The notes: a model not told the origin generated them from the letters alone. Positions 1-8,922 are shown, counted from the first letter of the stretch. The stretch: DNA of 64,000 nucleotides from Haloterrigena salifodinae (GCF_003977755.1 NZ_RQWN01000001.1:1132995-1196994), one strand, 5' to 3'. Program-made: numbers and translations.

Positions 1-1
1 C

Positions 2-1144
2 CCCGCGCTGACCGTCGACACCATCGGTCTCGTCTTCGGCATCACCCTCGTCGCGACGGCGGTGGCTATCGAGGCGCCGTCGCTGCCCCAGAAGCCGACC
101 TTCGCGAGCGTCGGCATCGCGGTCCTGCTCGTCGTCGCGACCGGCGCCGGGCCGGTCGCGTTCGACCACCGCGGCGACGTCGTCTACCACACTCAGACCG
201 CCTACCAGGAACTCGAGGTCGTCGACGACGGCGACGTTCGGACGATGTACTTAGACGGCGCCCTCCACAGCGCGATGGACCTAGAGGAACCCAAGCGCCA
301 CGTCTTCGAGTACACGAAGTACTTCCACCTGCCGATGCTGCTGACCGATGACGTCGAGGACGTCGATAACGTGCTGTTCATCGGCGGGGGCGGGTACACC
401 GGGCCGAAGGACTTCGAGCAGCGCTACGACGTCGACGTGGACGTCGTCGAGATCGACCCACAGGTGACCGATGCCGCCGAGGAGTACTTCGGCCTCGAGC
501 ACGGCGAGAACATGACGAGCCACACCATCGACGGCAAGCAGTACCTCCAGAACACCGACGAGACCTACGACGTGATCGTCCTTGACGCCTACAAAAAGGA
601 TCAGGTCCCCTTCCACCTGACCACCGTCGAGTTCATGGAACTCGCCTCCGACCGGCTGGCCGACGACGGAGTCTTCCACGCCAACGTCATCGCCGCGCCG
701 AGCGGCGCCGCTGGAGAGTTCTACCGCGCCCAGTGGAAGACGATGGACGAGGCCTTCGGCGGCACGTACGCGTTCCGGACCTCGAACACGAACGAGATCC
801 AGAACATCGAAATCGCGGCGACCAACGCCGAGACCGACTTCTCTGAGTCGGACCTCGCCGAGCGAAACGACGAACGCGACCTCGGCATCGATCTCGCCGA
901 CGAGGTCGACAACTACATGGGCGAGCCGGACACCTCGGACGCACCCGTCCTCCGGGACGACCGCGGCGAGGTCGACAGCCTGCTCGATCCGATGCTCGGC
1001 CAGCGCTACGTCATCGAGGAAACCGAGGACAACTCGAGCGCCAGCGGCGACGGCGGTGACCCGGCCGCCCCCGCGGTCGCGCTCGGTACGGCCCCGCTCG
1101 TGATCGCGGCCGCTCCGAAGAAGCGAACGCCGGTCGAACGGTAA
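2..1144 (+). CDS. Membrane-fused spermidine synthase-like protein (5' partial)
   Basis: The frame is open to the window edge, so the start lies upstream. The first 45 or so visible residues form two hydrophobic segments, and the rest is a class I methyltransferase-fold domain of the spermine/spermidine synthase type. Seen are a glycine loop (FIGGGGYTGP), an acidic residue ending the next strand (VVEIDP) and the LDAYKKD segment. Multi-TM fusions of this domain are common in haloarchaea, and their aminopropyl-transfer activity is mostly unproven. The tail is Ser/Gly/Asp-rich and ends in an Ala-rich hydrophobic stretch. The family is confident; the substrate is not. Confidence 0.75.
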   Translation, partial: PALTVDTIGLVFGITLVATAVAIEAPSLPQKPTFASVGIAVLLVVATGAGPVAFDHRGDVVYHTQTAYQELEVVDDGDVRTMYLDGALHSAMDLEEPKRHVFEYTKYFHLPMLLTDDVEDVDNVLFIGGGGYTGPKDFEQRYDVDVDVVEIDPQVTDAAEEYFGLEHGENMTSHTIDGKQYLQNTDETYDVIVLDAYKKDQVPFHLTTVEFMELASDRLADDGVFHANVIAAPSGAAGEFYRAQWKTMDEAFGGTYAFRTSNTNEIQNIEIAATNAETDFSESDLAERNDERDLGIDLADEVDNYMGEPDTSDAPVLRDDRGEVDSLLDPMLGQRYVIEETEDNSSASGDGGDPAAPAVALGTAPLVIAAAPKKRTPVER

Positions 1145-1155
1145 CTACCTGTTCC

Positions 1156-2019
1156 TCACTCCGGCCGCTGATAGTCCGGATCGAACAGCTGCGCCGAGCC
1201 AGGCTCCGGGTCGCCCTCGGTGAGGTTGTACCGCGAGAAGTCCTCGATCCCCGCTTCGTACAGCAATTCTTCGTCGTAGACGGCGTTCCCGGTGAACGAG
1301 GCCGGATCCCGGGAGAGGATCTCGAGGACCGTATCGGCGACGATCTCCGGACTGCGCCAGTCGTCTTCGGTCCCCATCCCGAAGTGTCGGGTCGCGCGCG
1401 TATCGATCGCCGTGACGGGCCAGAAGGTGTTACAGCCGACGTCGTCGGCCGCGAGTTCGCTCGCCATCGAGAGCGTGAGGAAGGTCATACCGAGTTTCGA
1501 CCACGCGTAGGGCGCCAGGTCCGGCGCGCGATCGATCGTCACCGGCGGCGCGTTCGTGAGCAGCCACGAGTCGTCGGCCTCCCGGAGGTGGTCCGCGAAC
1601 GCCCGCGAGACGAGATACGTCCCGCGCGCGTTGACGTCGGTCAGGAGGTCGAACCGCTTCGGCGGGAGCTCCGCGACGGCCGCGAACTGGATCGCGCTCG
1701 CGTTGTTGACGACGATCTCGACGGTTCCGAACTCGTCGATGGCCCGCTCCGCGGCCGCCTCGACGGCCGCCTCGTTGCGGACGTCCAATCGGATCGGCAG
1801 CGCCTCGACGCCGCGCTCCCGCACCTCGCGGGCCGTCCGTTCGATCGTTCCCTCGAGGTCGCTGTCCGCGTAGTCGTCGTCCTCCTCGCTCGTTTTGCCG
1901 GTCGAGACGATGTTACAGCCCTGCTCGGCCAGTGCGAGCGCGATCGCCTTGCCGATGCCGCGGGTCGTGCCCGTGATGAACGCCGTCTTGCCGGAGAGAT
2001 CGGGTCGCTCGAGAGCCAT
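1156..2019 (-). CDS. Short-chain dehydrogenase/reductase, HSDL2-like
   Basis: A 287-residue Rossmann oxidoreductase. The NAD(P)-binding TGTTRGIG loop is at residues 16-23, NNAS at 105-108 and YAWSK (catalytic Tyr/Lys) at 171-175. Length and layout resemble the hydroxysteroid-dehydrogenase-like HSDL2 group. The usual catalytic Ser position appears to read TNAPP (155-159), with no serine, so activity may differ from classical SDRs. It lies 71 nt downstream of the UspA gene on the same strand and may share its transcript. The substrate is unknown. Confidence 0.85.
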   Translation of the reverse strand: MALERPDLSGKTAFITGTTRGIGKAIALALAEQGCNIVSTGKTSEEDDDYADSDLEGTIERTAREVRERGVEALPIRLDVRNEAAVEAAAERAIDEFGTVEIVVNNASAIQFAAVAELPPKRFDLLTDVNARGTYLVSRAFADHLREADDSWLLTNAPPVTIDRAPDLAPYAWSKLGMTFLTLSMASELAADDVGCNTFWPVTAIDTRATRHFGMGTEDDWRSPEIVADTVLEILSRDPASFTGNAVYDEELLYEAGIEDFSRYNLTEGDPEPGSAQLFDPDYQRPE

Positions 2020-2090
2020 GTGCTACCGTCTCTCGAGCGCGTGATAAATCCCGGCGACGACCCGGGGTCCCGTCCGGTTCGGACGGTCTT

Positions 2091-2519
2091 TCACTCCTCC
2101 CGCTGGCCGCCGGTGACGACGACCGGGCGGTCGCTGATCAGGATCACCGACTGGGTGAGGCTCCCGAAGACGACCTTTCCGACGGGCGATCGCTTCCGAC
2201 CACCGAGGACGATGGCGTCAGCGTCGCGCTCGTCGGCCGCCTCGAGGACGTCATCCGCTTCGATCTCGCCGCTGCCCTCGAGGACGGTGACGTCGACGCC
2301 GGCCTCCTCGAGGCGCTCCCGCGCTCGCCGGACGGACGCGACCCGCGAGGCGGACTTGTAGCGTTCGATCTCCGCCGGGAGGTCCTCGTTCTCGTCGGTG
2401 AAGACGAACAGGATCGAGGCCTCGACGGACTCGGCGGCGTCGGGGAGCGACGCGACGGACTCGGCCTGCGCGATCGCTCGGCTCTCGTTCGTGTTGACGG
2501 GCATCAGAACGCGGTACAT
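2091..2519 (-). CDS. Universal stress protein, UspA family
   Basis: A 142-residue single Usp domain. It opens with the typical first strand ([10 protein letters not shown]) and carries an ATP-binding loop of the G-x2-G-x9-G-S/T kind at residues 106-120 ([15 protein letters not shown]), followed by the closing strand PVVVTG. Such proteins bind ATP in the cytoplasm and respond to stress; the specific role here is unknown. Most of its 142 residues are accounted for by the one domain. Confidence 0.9.
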   Translation of the reverse strand: MYRVLMPVNTNESRAIAQAESVASLPDAAESVEASILFVFTDENEDLPAEIERYKSASRVASVRRARERLEEAGVDVTVLEGSGEIEADDVLEAADERDADAIVLGGRKRSPVGKVVFGSLTQSVILISDRPVVVTGGQREE

Positions 2520-2682
2520 GGACGATCATTCATGCAACCGAGTGATAAAACCGACTTCACCCGTCACGGGTTCGGAAACACCCGGCGCCGAGCGACCGCT
2601 CCGTGAGCGAATTGACCGCCAAAAACGATGGTTGCTGGATAGTCGTCCGTCGAGCGGTGGACGGACGCGAATCGATCGCGAC

Positions 2683-2907
2683 CTACTCCTCGTCCTCGTC
2701 TTCGTCGGCTTCCGCCTCGCTTTCCTCCTCTTCAGCAGCCACCTCCTCCTCACCTTCGACTTCGATCTCCGCCTCGACCTCGATCGTTAGTCCGTCCGTC
2801 TCGAACTCGCCCTCGAACTCGCGGCGGTCCTCGGCCTCGAGTTCGAGTTCTTCGCTGTCGACTTCGACCTCTACCTCGACATCGACGGTAACGTCCGAAT
2901 CGTCCAT
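2683..2907 (-). CDS. Small hyperacidic protein of unknown function
   Basis: A 74-residue ORF made mostly of Glu, Asp, Val and Ala. It alternates acidic and hydrophobic residues in the first half (beta-like VEVEVEV pattern) and ends in a poly-acidic tail. Nothing specific is recognised. The reading frame has the GC-rich third positions of neighbouring genes, and it sits alone between the UspA gene and the E1-alpha gene. It could be a genuine halophilic small protein or a spurious low-complexity ORF; I favour genuine, with moderate confidence. Confidence 0.45.
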   Translation of the reverse strand: MDDSDVTVDVEVEVEVDSEELELEAEDRREFEGEFETDGLTIEVEAEIEVEGEEEVAAEEEESEAEADEDEDEE

Positions 2908-3034
2908 ACGTCACCTTCGCTCGAGACACCTAAAGTGGTGTCGCGGATTTTCGCCGCCAGAAATCGTCGAGGTCGTCGGCGGTGCGGCCGTGCCGCGGGA
3001 TATCGTTATGTGGCCGGAGACAGAGGCTCGAGGT

Positions 3035-4171
3035 ATGGCAGGAGACGCCGTAGAGCGCGCCGTTCTCGAGCGGGAGCCCGACGACCGCATCCGGGTCCTC
3101 GACGCCGACGGGACGATCGTCGCGCCGGAACTGGAACCCGACCTCGCCGACGAGACGCTGCGGTCGATGTACCGGGATCTGCGCTTCTCTCGACGGTTCG
3201 ACGAGCGGATGATCAGCCTCCAGCGGCAGGGTCGGCTGGGAACCTACGCCTCGCTCGCGGGTCAGGAGGGCTCGCAGATCGGCTCGACGTACGCGCTCGC
3301 GGACGACGACATGCTCTCCTTTCAGTATCGAGAACACGGGGCCGTCGTCTCGCGGGACCTCCCGTGGGAGTACCTGCTGTACTGGATGGGCCACGAGGAC
3401 GGCAACGCGGCTCTAGCCGAGCTCGACGTCTTCCCGCTGAACATCTCGATTGGCGGCCACCTCCCCCACGCGGTCGGCTGGTCGTGGGCCGCGAAGCTGA
3501 ACGGCGACGAACGCGCGAGCGTCGTCCACTTCGGCGACGGGGCCACCTCGGAGGGCGATTTCCACGAGGCGATGAACTTCGCGGGCGTCTTCGACACCCC
3601 CACGATCTTCTTCTGTAACAACAACCAGTGGGCCATCTCGATCGCGCGGGAGAACCAGACCGCGAGCGCCACCATCGCCCAGAAGGCCGCCGCCTACGGG
3701 TTCGAGGGCGTGCAGGTCGACGGGATGGATCCGCTGGCGAGTTACGTCGTCACGCGGGCCGCGCGGGAGAAAGCGCTCGACGCTCGCTCCGGCGACGACG
3801 GCCGGCCGCGGCCGACGCTGATCGAGGCCGTCCAGTACCGCTTCGGCGCGCACACGACCGCTGACGATCCCTCGGCCTACCGCGACGAGGCCGAAGTCGA
3901 GCGCTGGCGCGAGCGAGACCCCATCGACCGGTTCGAGACCTACCTTCGGAACCGCGGTGTCCTCGATGACGACGGGATCGAGACGATCGACGCCGAGATC
4001 GAGGCCACCCTCGAGGAACTGGTCGATCGCGCCGAATCCGCAGAGGCCGACCCGCGCAACCTGTTCGAGCATACGTACGCCGACCTGACGCCGCGACTCG
4101 AGACCCAGCGCGAGGAGCTCGAGGACCTCCGCGAACGACACGGCGACGATGAATTACTCGATTACGAGTAA
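3035..4171 (+). CDS. pdhA: 2-oxoacid/pyruvate dehydrogenase E1 component, alpha subunit
   Basis: A 378-residue thiamine-diphosphate enzyme subunit. The TPP-binding motif runs from GDG (167-169) to NNN (195-197), and the HGAVVSRD and GGHLPHAVGWSWA segments typical of E1-alpha are present. E1-alpha/beta normally decarboxylates pyruvate or branched 2-oxoacids and passes the acyl group to E2. No E1-beta, E2 or E3 gene is nearby, which is unusual because these normally form an operon. The ATG at 3035 is chosen because homology to the family begins soon after it; the open frame upstream is a low-complexity shadow of the acidic gene. Confidence 0.88.
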   Translation: MAGDAVERAVLEREPDDRIRVLDADGTIVAPELEPDLADETLRSMYRDLRFSRRFDERMISLQRQGRLGTYASLAGQEGSQIGSTYALADDDMLSFQYREHGAVVSRDLPWEYLLYWMGHEDGNAALAELDVFPLNISIGGHLPHAVGWSWAAKLNGDERASVVHFGDGATSEGDFHEAMNFAGVFDTPTIFFCNNNQWAISIARENQTASATIAQKAAAYGFEGVQVDGMDPLASYVVTRAAREKALDARSGDDGRPRPTLIEAVQYRFGAHTTADDPSAYRDEAEVERWRERDPIDRFETYLRNRGVLDDDGIETIDAEIEATLEELVDRAESAEADPRNLFEHTYADLTPRLETQREELEDLRERHGDDELLDYE

Positions 4172-4242
4172 TGATCACACCATAAAGCCGGAACTGGGAC
4201 AGGACAACGGCTACCGGGGCGTCGTCCCCATCCGCGAGTACT

Positions 4243-4758
4243 ATGCAACTCGAGCAGCCGACGCAGGTCGAGCAGTCGACGCAGGAGTCGGGCTGGAGCG
4301 GGACGGTTCCCAGCGCGGTCGACGCCCGGATCCTCGGCCTCGTCGTCGTCGTGGGCGGACTGGCCGCGTCAGTGAACATCCCCTACGGCGGCGTGCCGAC
4401 GGCCCTCGCCGCGTTCGCCGTGCTGGTCGGCGGCGGCGTCGGCGCCCACGTGCTCGGCGAGCGGCGACTTCGGCGGATTACCGACGGCCTCGTCGAGCGG
4501 TGGGTCGACGCCGGTGCCCACATCGAGGACGTCACCCGGTCGTCCGACGGCATGCGAACCGAGTGGACGGTCCACACACCCGACGGCGAGATCCGTATCG
4601 GCGGCCTCGCGCTGGTCCCAATCAGCCGCTTCTCGGTCGAGTGGCAGGGCGTCGGCGACACCATGGACGCAAGCGAAGCGGAGGAGAACCTCGACGCCCT
4701 CGCAAAGGGGCTCTACGCCGAGTTCTTCGACATCGGCTCGGCGACCCAGCGAGCGTGA
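4243..4758 (+). CDS. Membrane protein, two TM segments, unknown function
   Basis: A 171-residue protein with two adjacent hydrophobic helices (roughly residues 29-65, separated by a short IPYGG turn). A soluble C-terminal domain of about 95 residues follows, ending in a helix (EENLDALAKGLYAEFFD). The shape recalls small haloarchaeal membrane proteins with a cytosolic sensory domain, but I do not recognise the family. It starts 71 nt after the E1-alpha stop and could be co-transcribed. Confidence 0.7.
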   Translation: MQLEQPTQVEQSTQESGWSGTVPSAVDARILGLVVVVGGLAASVNIPYGGVPTALAAFAVLVGGGVGAHVLGERRLRRITDGLVERWVDAGAHIEDVTRSSDGMRTEWTVHTPDGEIRIGGLALVPISRFSVEWQGVGDTMDASEAEENLDALAKGLYAEFFDIGSATQRA

Positions 4759-4861
4759 TATCCTCCGCCCGAAAGGGGTATGACGAGACGCGAAGCGTTT
4801 TCGAGGGTAAAGTCTTCAAAGATACTACGGATGGCTGAGGGAGACGTCCCCGTAGGGATTC

Positions 4862-4948
4862 GCGGACGAAATCGACATCTCGAAGACGACGCTGCCTAAC
4901 CATCTCCGAAAAGCGGGAACGAGAGTTCTCGGCCAGTACGAGCGGTAA
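4862..4948 (+). pseudogene. Remnant of a bat-type HTH_10 regulator (C-terminal helix)
   Basis: Twenty-eight codons read ADEIDISKTTLPNHLRKAG and continue to a stop. This is the recognition-helix end of the bacterio-opsin-activator HTH_10 domain, very similar to the same part of the intact regulator at 8128-8871. No start, sensor domain or first HTH helix remains. It abuts the proline racemase pseudogene tail-to-tail, so it is probably debris of a regulator once controlling this cluster. Confidence 0.65.
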
Positions 4949-5712
4949 CTACTCGTCTATCGAAGTGATACTGAAGCCAGTTATCGGGTCTCTCGGATCC
5001 TTCACGAAGGTGTGCTTGCCCGTAATTCGGGCAGATTCGGTTATCGGAGGGGTGATCAGAGTGATGTCGTCCGCCTCTCTCGTGTCCACGATTCGGCCCT
5101 CGAACTGGGTTCCAAGGATGCTCTCGTGCTGGGACAATTCGTCAACCGCAAGTCGTCCCTCCTCGTATAGCAGCGCCATCTTCGCACACGTACCGGTCCC
5201 ACACGGAGAGCGGTCCACCTGTCCGTTACCGAAGACGACGATGCTGCGGTCGGCGTCGTCGGAGGACGCATAGATTTCAGTGATAGACGCCACACCTCGT
5301 TCGCCGGAAAACGGATTGATGATCTGATCTCGAGTTCATCAGTGACGGCGTCCCGGATTTCGAGTCCCCAGTCGACGAACCCGTCAGTTCGGGCAGTATC
5401 GATAGCAACAACCAGTTGGTCGCTATCGACTAGCGCGAAGAAGTTCCCGGCATAGACGACGTCCACCCGAAGCGGCGAGGGTAAGAACGAGATGGGGACG
5501 GTCGTCGTGCCCTCGCGGTTCTCTAATCAGTAGTTCACGAATCCAGTCGTACTGCTCGACGAAGGACTCGCGCTTAGTGGGAGCGCAATCCCCTTCGAGA
5601 GTGGACCGATCGAGACTGTCGAGGAGGTACGTGTCGATTCCCCCTCCGTGTGCGTGTCGACTGTCGTAACCGATGTATCCGTACGCACGTCGAAGTCTCC
5701 GTTGGTTCTCAT
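4949..5712 (-). pseudogene. Proline racemase/hydroxyproline epimerase family pseudogene
   Basis: The N-terminus is recognisable (VDTHTEGES). After a frameshift comes the segment YDWIRELLIREPRGHDD, then a deletion that removes the first catalytic-cysteine motif. The reading continues in other frames through VVYAGNFFALVDSDQLV and the second cysteine motif DRSPCGTGT. At about 760 nt it is some 240 nt shorter than a normal family gene and needs at least two frame changes, so it is inactive. Its ATG overlaps the stop of the upstream small gene (ATGA), showing it was the last gene of the transporter operon. Confidence 0.85.
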
Positions 5713-6032
5713 TCTTCGATCGTCTCCAGTGCCTCTATCTGCTCGGCAGACCAGTCGTAATACGGTTCGTCGATTTCTCGGAGCGAGCGCACGCACTCGT
5801 TGTATCGCTGTCGCGCTTCCGGTGCATACGGGTCGTTCGGGTTTGTCTGCACCCATTCGCGGAGTTCCTGCAGCGCACGGGGCGGGTAGCTGTCGATATT
5901 CCCTTGTTCTCTGAGTAACTCGAGCTTCCGGTCTTCGGTGCGAAGTGATCTGATGAGGATGGCGCCTGCGACGCCGGGAAGCGCGAGTATCGCGAGGAGC
6001 ATCGTTACCCACGCGACGGTCGAGAGCGCCAT
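5709..6032 (-). CDS. Small single-TM protein, MetS-like partner of the NSS transporter
   Basis: A 107-residue protein with one N-terminal TM helix (about residues 5-25) and a hydrophilic, acidic tail (LRTEDRKLELL onward) containing a tetratricopeptide-like helical stretch. The ATG at 6032 is chosen because it lies one base after the transporter stop and begins directly with the TM helix. In Corynebacterium, the NSS transporter MetP needs a tiny membrane subunit, MetS; the pairing here is analogous. A similar role is inferred from position only. Confidence 0.7.
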   Translation of the reverse strand: MALSTVAWVTMLLAILALPGVAGAILIRSLRTEDRKLELLREQGNIDSYPPRALQELREWVQTNPNDPYAPEARQRYNECVRSLREIDEPYYDWSAEQIEALETIEE

Positions 6033-6033
6033 C

Positions 6034-7500
6034 TCAGTTCCCCCCCTCCGAGGTGGGTTCAGGAGAACCACTAGACACATCGCCAACGACGCTCATCACG
6101 GTCGTACTTACGACAACGAGAGCGATCATGAGCCCGATACCCAGTATCATCAGCGTCTGGTTTTCAGTCCCGATGCTCGTGACAACCCCGTAGCCGAGAA
6201 TGAACACAACTACCGCGGGTATAACGTACTTAACGACCGGATTCCACCACCGACCGACGTAAATGCCGGCGTTACGATTCAGATCAATAACGCGAGCGCG
6301 CTCCGGGCCCAACTTCCACGCGACGAGCGCGATGATCGCCAGCGTCGATAGCGGGAGGCCGAAGCTTCCGAACATAAAGTCCATCTGACCGAGGAACGAC
6401 GACGAGTAGGCGCTCGGGAGACCGAGCAGCCAGATGATCCCGCAGACCGCGAGCACTGAACCGGTTCGTGAGAGGCGCGTCTCTTCGGAAACGGTCGTCA
6501 CGCCGACTTCGGTGATACCGAGACCGGAGGAGAACGTCGCGAAGAAAAACGAGACGAAGAACAAGACGGCCCATAACGCTCCGCCGGGCAGCTCCGGGAA
6601 CACCTCGGCCAGCGAGATGAATAGCAGATTAGAACCCGCAGTCGGTTCGATTCCGAACGCAAACACGATAGGAAACGTCGCGAACACAGCCAATAGACCG
6701 ACACTTGTGTTACCGATCGCGGTGAACATACCGCCACCGAGCGGGACATCATCGTATCTGCCGAGATAGCTCCCGTAAGTGAGGGCGATCCCCCATCCTA
6801 ACCCCGTCGAGAATAGTGCCTGACTGAGTGCTGCGACCCAAGTACTCCCGCGAGTGAGGTACGTCCAGTCGGGAGTAAAGGCAAATGCCACCCCTTCCAT
6901 CCCGCCGGAAAGAGTGACACCGCGAACCCCAACCGCGACCAGTGCAAAGACGAGTAGCGGAATCATCCACTTTACCACACGCTCGATACCGCGACGGATC
7001 CCGAAAAGGAGGACACCGGCGATCGAAGCCATAGTCACCGTGTGTAACCCGATAACGAGCGCTGGGTTCGAGATGAAGCTCTCCCAGAACGCCTGTGGCT
7101 GAAATCCGGGTTGGGTGAACGTCGCAAGTAACGAGTGGCCGGCGTAGTAGAGCGCCCACCCGATGATCGGCGCGTAGTACGACATCACCGCGACGTTGAC
7201 GATGAGAACGACAAGACCGAGTCCTCGCGCACGTTTACTCTCGAGGATCTGATTGAACGCTCCGATAACGCCCCTGTTCGTGTACCGACCGATCATCGTC
7301 TCTGCCATGAGACCGGGAACCGCGACGACGTACAAGAGGAGGATGTACGCGATGAGGAACGCTCCGCCACCGTTCTGTCCCGTGGTGAACGGCATCCTCC
7401 AGATATTTCCCGCTCCAACCATGGCTCCCACCATTGCCATCAGGAAGCCGAATCGGCTTCCCCATTCTTCTCTTGCCGTTCTCGTTTCTGAGTCTTGCAT
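6034..7500 (-). CDS. Neurotransmitter:sodium symporter (NSS) family transporter
   Basis: A 488-residue polytopic protein with the family signature GNIWRMPF near residue 31 in TM1, and about 11-12 hydrophobic segments. These carriers couple amino-acid uptake to Na+ entry. Here the linked proline racemase and proline dehydrogenase remnants suggest proline or hydroxyproline as the original substrate (inference). ATG 7500 is preferred to the upstream start because the family begins with a short polar leader before WGSRFGF. It is the first gene of an operon with the MetS-like gene and the racemase pseudogene. Confidence 0.9.
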   Translation of the reverse strand: MQDSETRTAREEWGSRFGFLMAMVGAMVGAGNIWRMPFTTGQNGGGAFLIAYILLLYVVAVPGLMAETMIGRYTNRGVIGAFNQILESKRARGLGLVVLIVNVAVMSYYAPIIGWALYYAGHSLLATFTQPGFQPQAFWESFISNPALVIGLHTVTMASIAGVLLFGIRRGIERVVKWMIPLLVFALVAVGVRGVTLSGGMEGVAFAFTPDWTYLTRGSTWVAALSQALFSTGLGWGIALTYGSYLGRYDDVPLGGGMFTAIGNTSVGLLAVFATFPIVFAFGIEPTAGSNLLFISLAEVFPELPGGALWAVLFFVSFFFATFSSGLGITEVGVTTVSEETRLSRTGSVLAVCGIIWLLGLPSAYSSSFLGQMDFMFGSFGLPLSTLAIIALVAWKLGPERARVIDLNRNAGIYVGRWWNPVVKYVIPAVVVFILGYGVVTSIGTENQTLMILGIGLMIALVVVSTTVMSVVGDVSSGSPEPTSEGGN

Positions 7501-7739
7501 GGTCGATCCATACAAATCATGTGAAAGATGGTGGTTATATTGGACCCCGACTATAGTCGGCATCCCAATAACGGAATCTGAAGGCGGCTACCTTACAGAA
7601 GACGTTGCTATGGAAGGAGACGCTTCTTGTGGCTGAAGGAGGAAGAGAACGAAGTCGACCGCACATCTCGCCTGGTGACAGTGGGCACTGTACTTCCATC
7701 GTCGAGTTCGAGAGCGCAAAGAGAACCTACTGGTCGCGG

Positions 7740-7985
7740 CCCGTGCCGTTACGGGACGAACCGTCCCGGTACGTCGGCGAGTCGGTCGAGATCTTCCCGG
7801 TCCGTTTGAGGGACGCCTGCAGACAGACGCCGACTCCGCCGTCGTCTTTCAAAGCGATCCCCTCATACGTGTTCGAGGTTCTGTCCGTTGTCTTGTAGTC
7901 CTCCGTGTCGATCCAACTGAACGCGCGTCCTGTTCAGCAGCTCGTTCGGCGATTCTATCGTGATGAGGTTCGAATCGGGGACACC
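7740..7985 (-). pseudogene. Proline dehydrogenase fragment
   Basis: Reading the minus strand in shifting frames gives RIAERAAEQDA, then TEDYKTTDRTSNTYEGIA, then GGVGVCLQASLKRT and finally DLDRLADVPGRF. In this order they match the middle of the proline dehydrogenase beta/alpha barrel (a VGVCLQA-type strand followed by the DLxRLADVPG helix). At least two frameshifts occur, and both ends of the gene are missing. The match is from memory of the family, not from an alignment. Confidence 0.6.
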
Positions 7986-8127
7986 TAGATTGAGGTGCAT
8001 TCGACAGAATAGCCAAAACGTCGCTTTCTAGTGATACGGAGGAAAGACAGACGGAAGCCACGTATCTTCGACGACGGTCGAAGATACCAGAACCGGTGAG
8101 TGGCGGTTGTGCCGGTTCGAATAACGA

Positions 8128-8871
8128 TTAGAGGGACTCTGTAACTTCGTCGATCGCCGGATCGAGAAGTTTGACTTCCGCTTTTCGGAGATGTTCGAGG
8201 AGCGTCGTCTTCGAGATATCCGCCTTGTCGGCCAGTTCACAGGTCGTGATTCCTCGGGGCCACGTGTAGTAGTCGTGTTCGCACGCGAGTTCGAAAATTT
8301 CGCGCTGGCGTTTCGAGAGATTTTCGACTCTGCCGAGCGCATCATCACCGGAGAGGTTGTGAGAAGAGATCTTGGTAACGGTAATTTCGGCGTCTCGCAT
8401 CTCCTGTACGGCCTCGAGACGCTCGTGAAGCCGATCCCGATCGTCGCTGTCGACGAATACGGACCAGTACTCGGTCCCGTTACGGATCTTGACGGGACCC
8501 TCCTGGATAAACCCCTGAGAAGCCAGCGCATTGCTGACCGTGTTGTTCGGGTCGTATTCGACGAGTAACTCGCGGGTCACGTTACCCGAAGCGACGTGGG
8601 GGTGGTCGAAGCCGTATCGGTGTTGCATTTCAACGACCGAATAAGTCAATCGGGAGTTGGTAGCTTCGTCGACGAGTCGATCGATCTCCTCGGCCGAGTC
8701 GCCGTAGGCCGTAAAGTGACCCTTGACACGTCCGTCTGCCGCATTGTATACCGTATGTGCAAGCAGGTTTGCGGACACCGCCCCTGTCACTTCTAGGGTC
8801 CAACAATCCGGATGCCAGATCTCGAGAGTTAATAATGCGTTCTGGGACGCCCGCTCTTCTGCCTGTGCCAT
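8128..8871 (-). CDS. Bat-type HTH_10 transcriptional regulator
   Basis: A 247-residue regulator. Residues 1-190 form the variable sensor part (GAF/bacterioopsin-activator-like fold in this family). The last 55 or so carry the HTH_10 domain, with LSKRQREIFELACEHDYY, the CELADKADISKTTL recognition region and EHLRKAE. ATG 8871 is chosen because the open frame upstream has shadow-like composition and TACACACA precedes this ATG. It probably controlled the adjacent proline cluster. The related tail at 4862-4948 suggests a duplicated regulator. Confidence 0.82.
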   Translation of the reverse strand: MAQAEERASQNALLTLEIWHPDCWTLEVTGAVSANLLAHTVYNAADGRVKGHFTAYGDSAEEIDRLVDEATNSRLTYSVVEMQHRYGFDHPHVASGNVTRELLVEYDPNNTVSNALASQGFIQEGPVKIRNGTEYWSVFVDSDDRDRLHERLEAVQEMRDAEITVTKISSHNLSGDDALGRVENLSKRQREIFELACEHDYYTWPRGITTCELADKADISKTTLLEHLRKAEVKLLDPAIDEVTESL

Positions 8872-8922
8872 ACACACACACAGACAATCGGTGATATAAA
8901 TATCCAACCCTACCATAGAAGG

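Noticed and set aside
2603-3034. N-terminal extension of the E1-alpha frame with a long Ser-rich stretch
   Set aside because: It is the antisense shadow of the acidic gene (GAG/GAC codons read backwards give Ser/Thr) and lies before the family start.
7605-7898. Plus-strand ORFs over the 7.6-7.9 kb region
   Set aside because: The minus strand shows recognisable proline dehydrogenase pieces, so these are antisense frames of a pseudogene.
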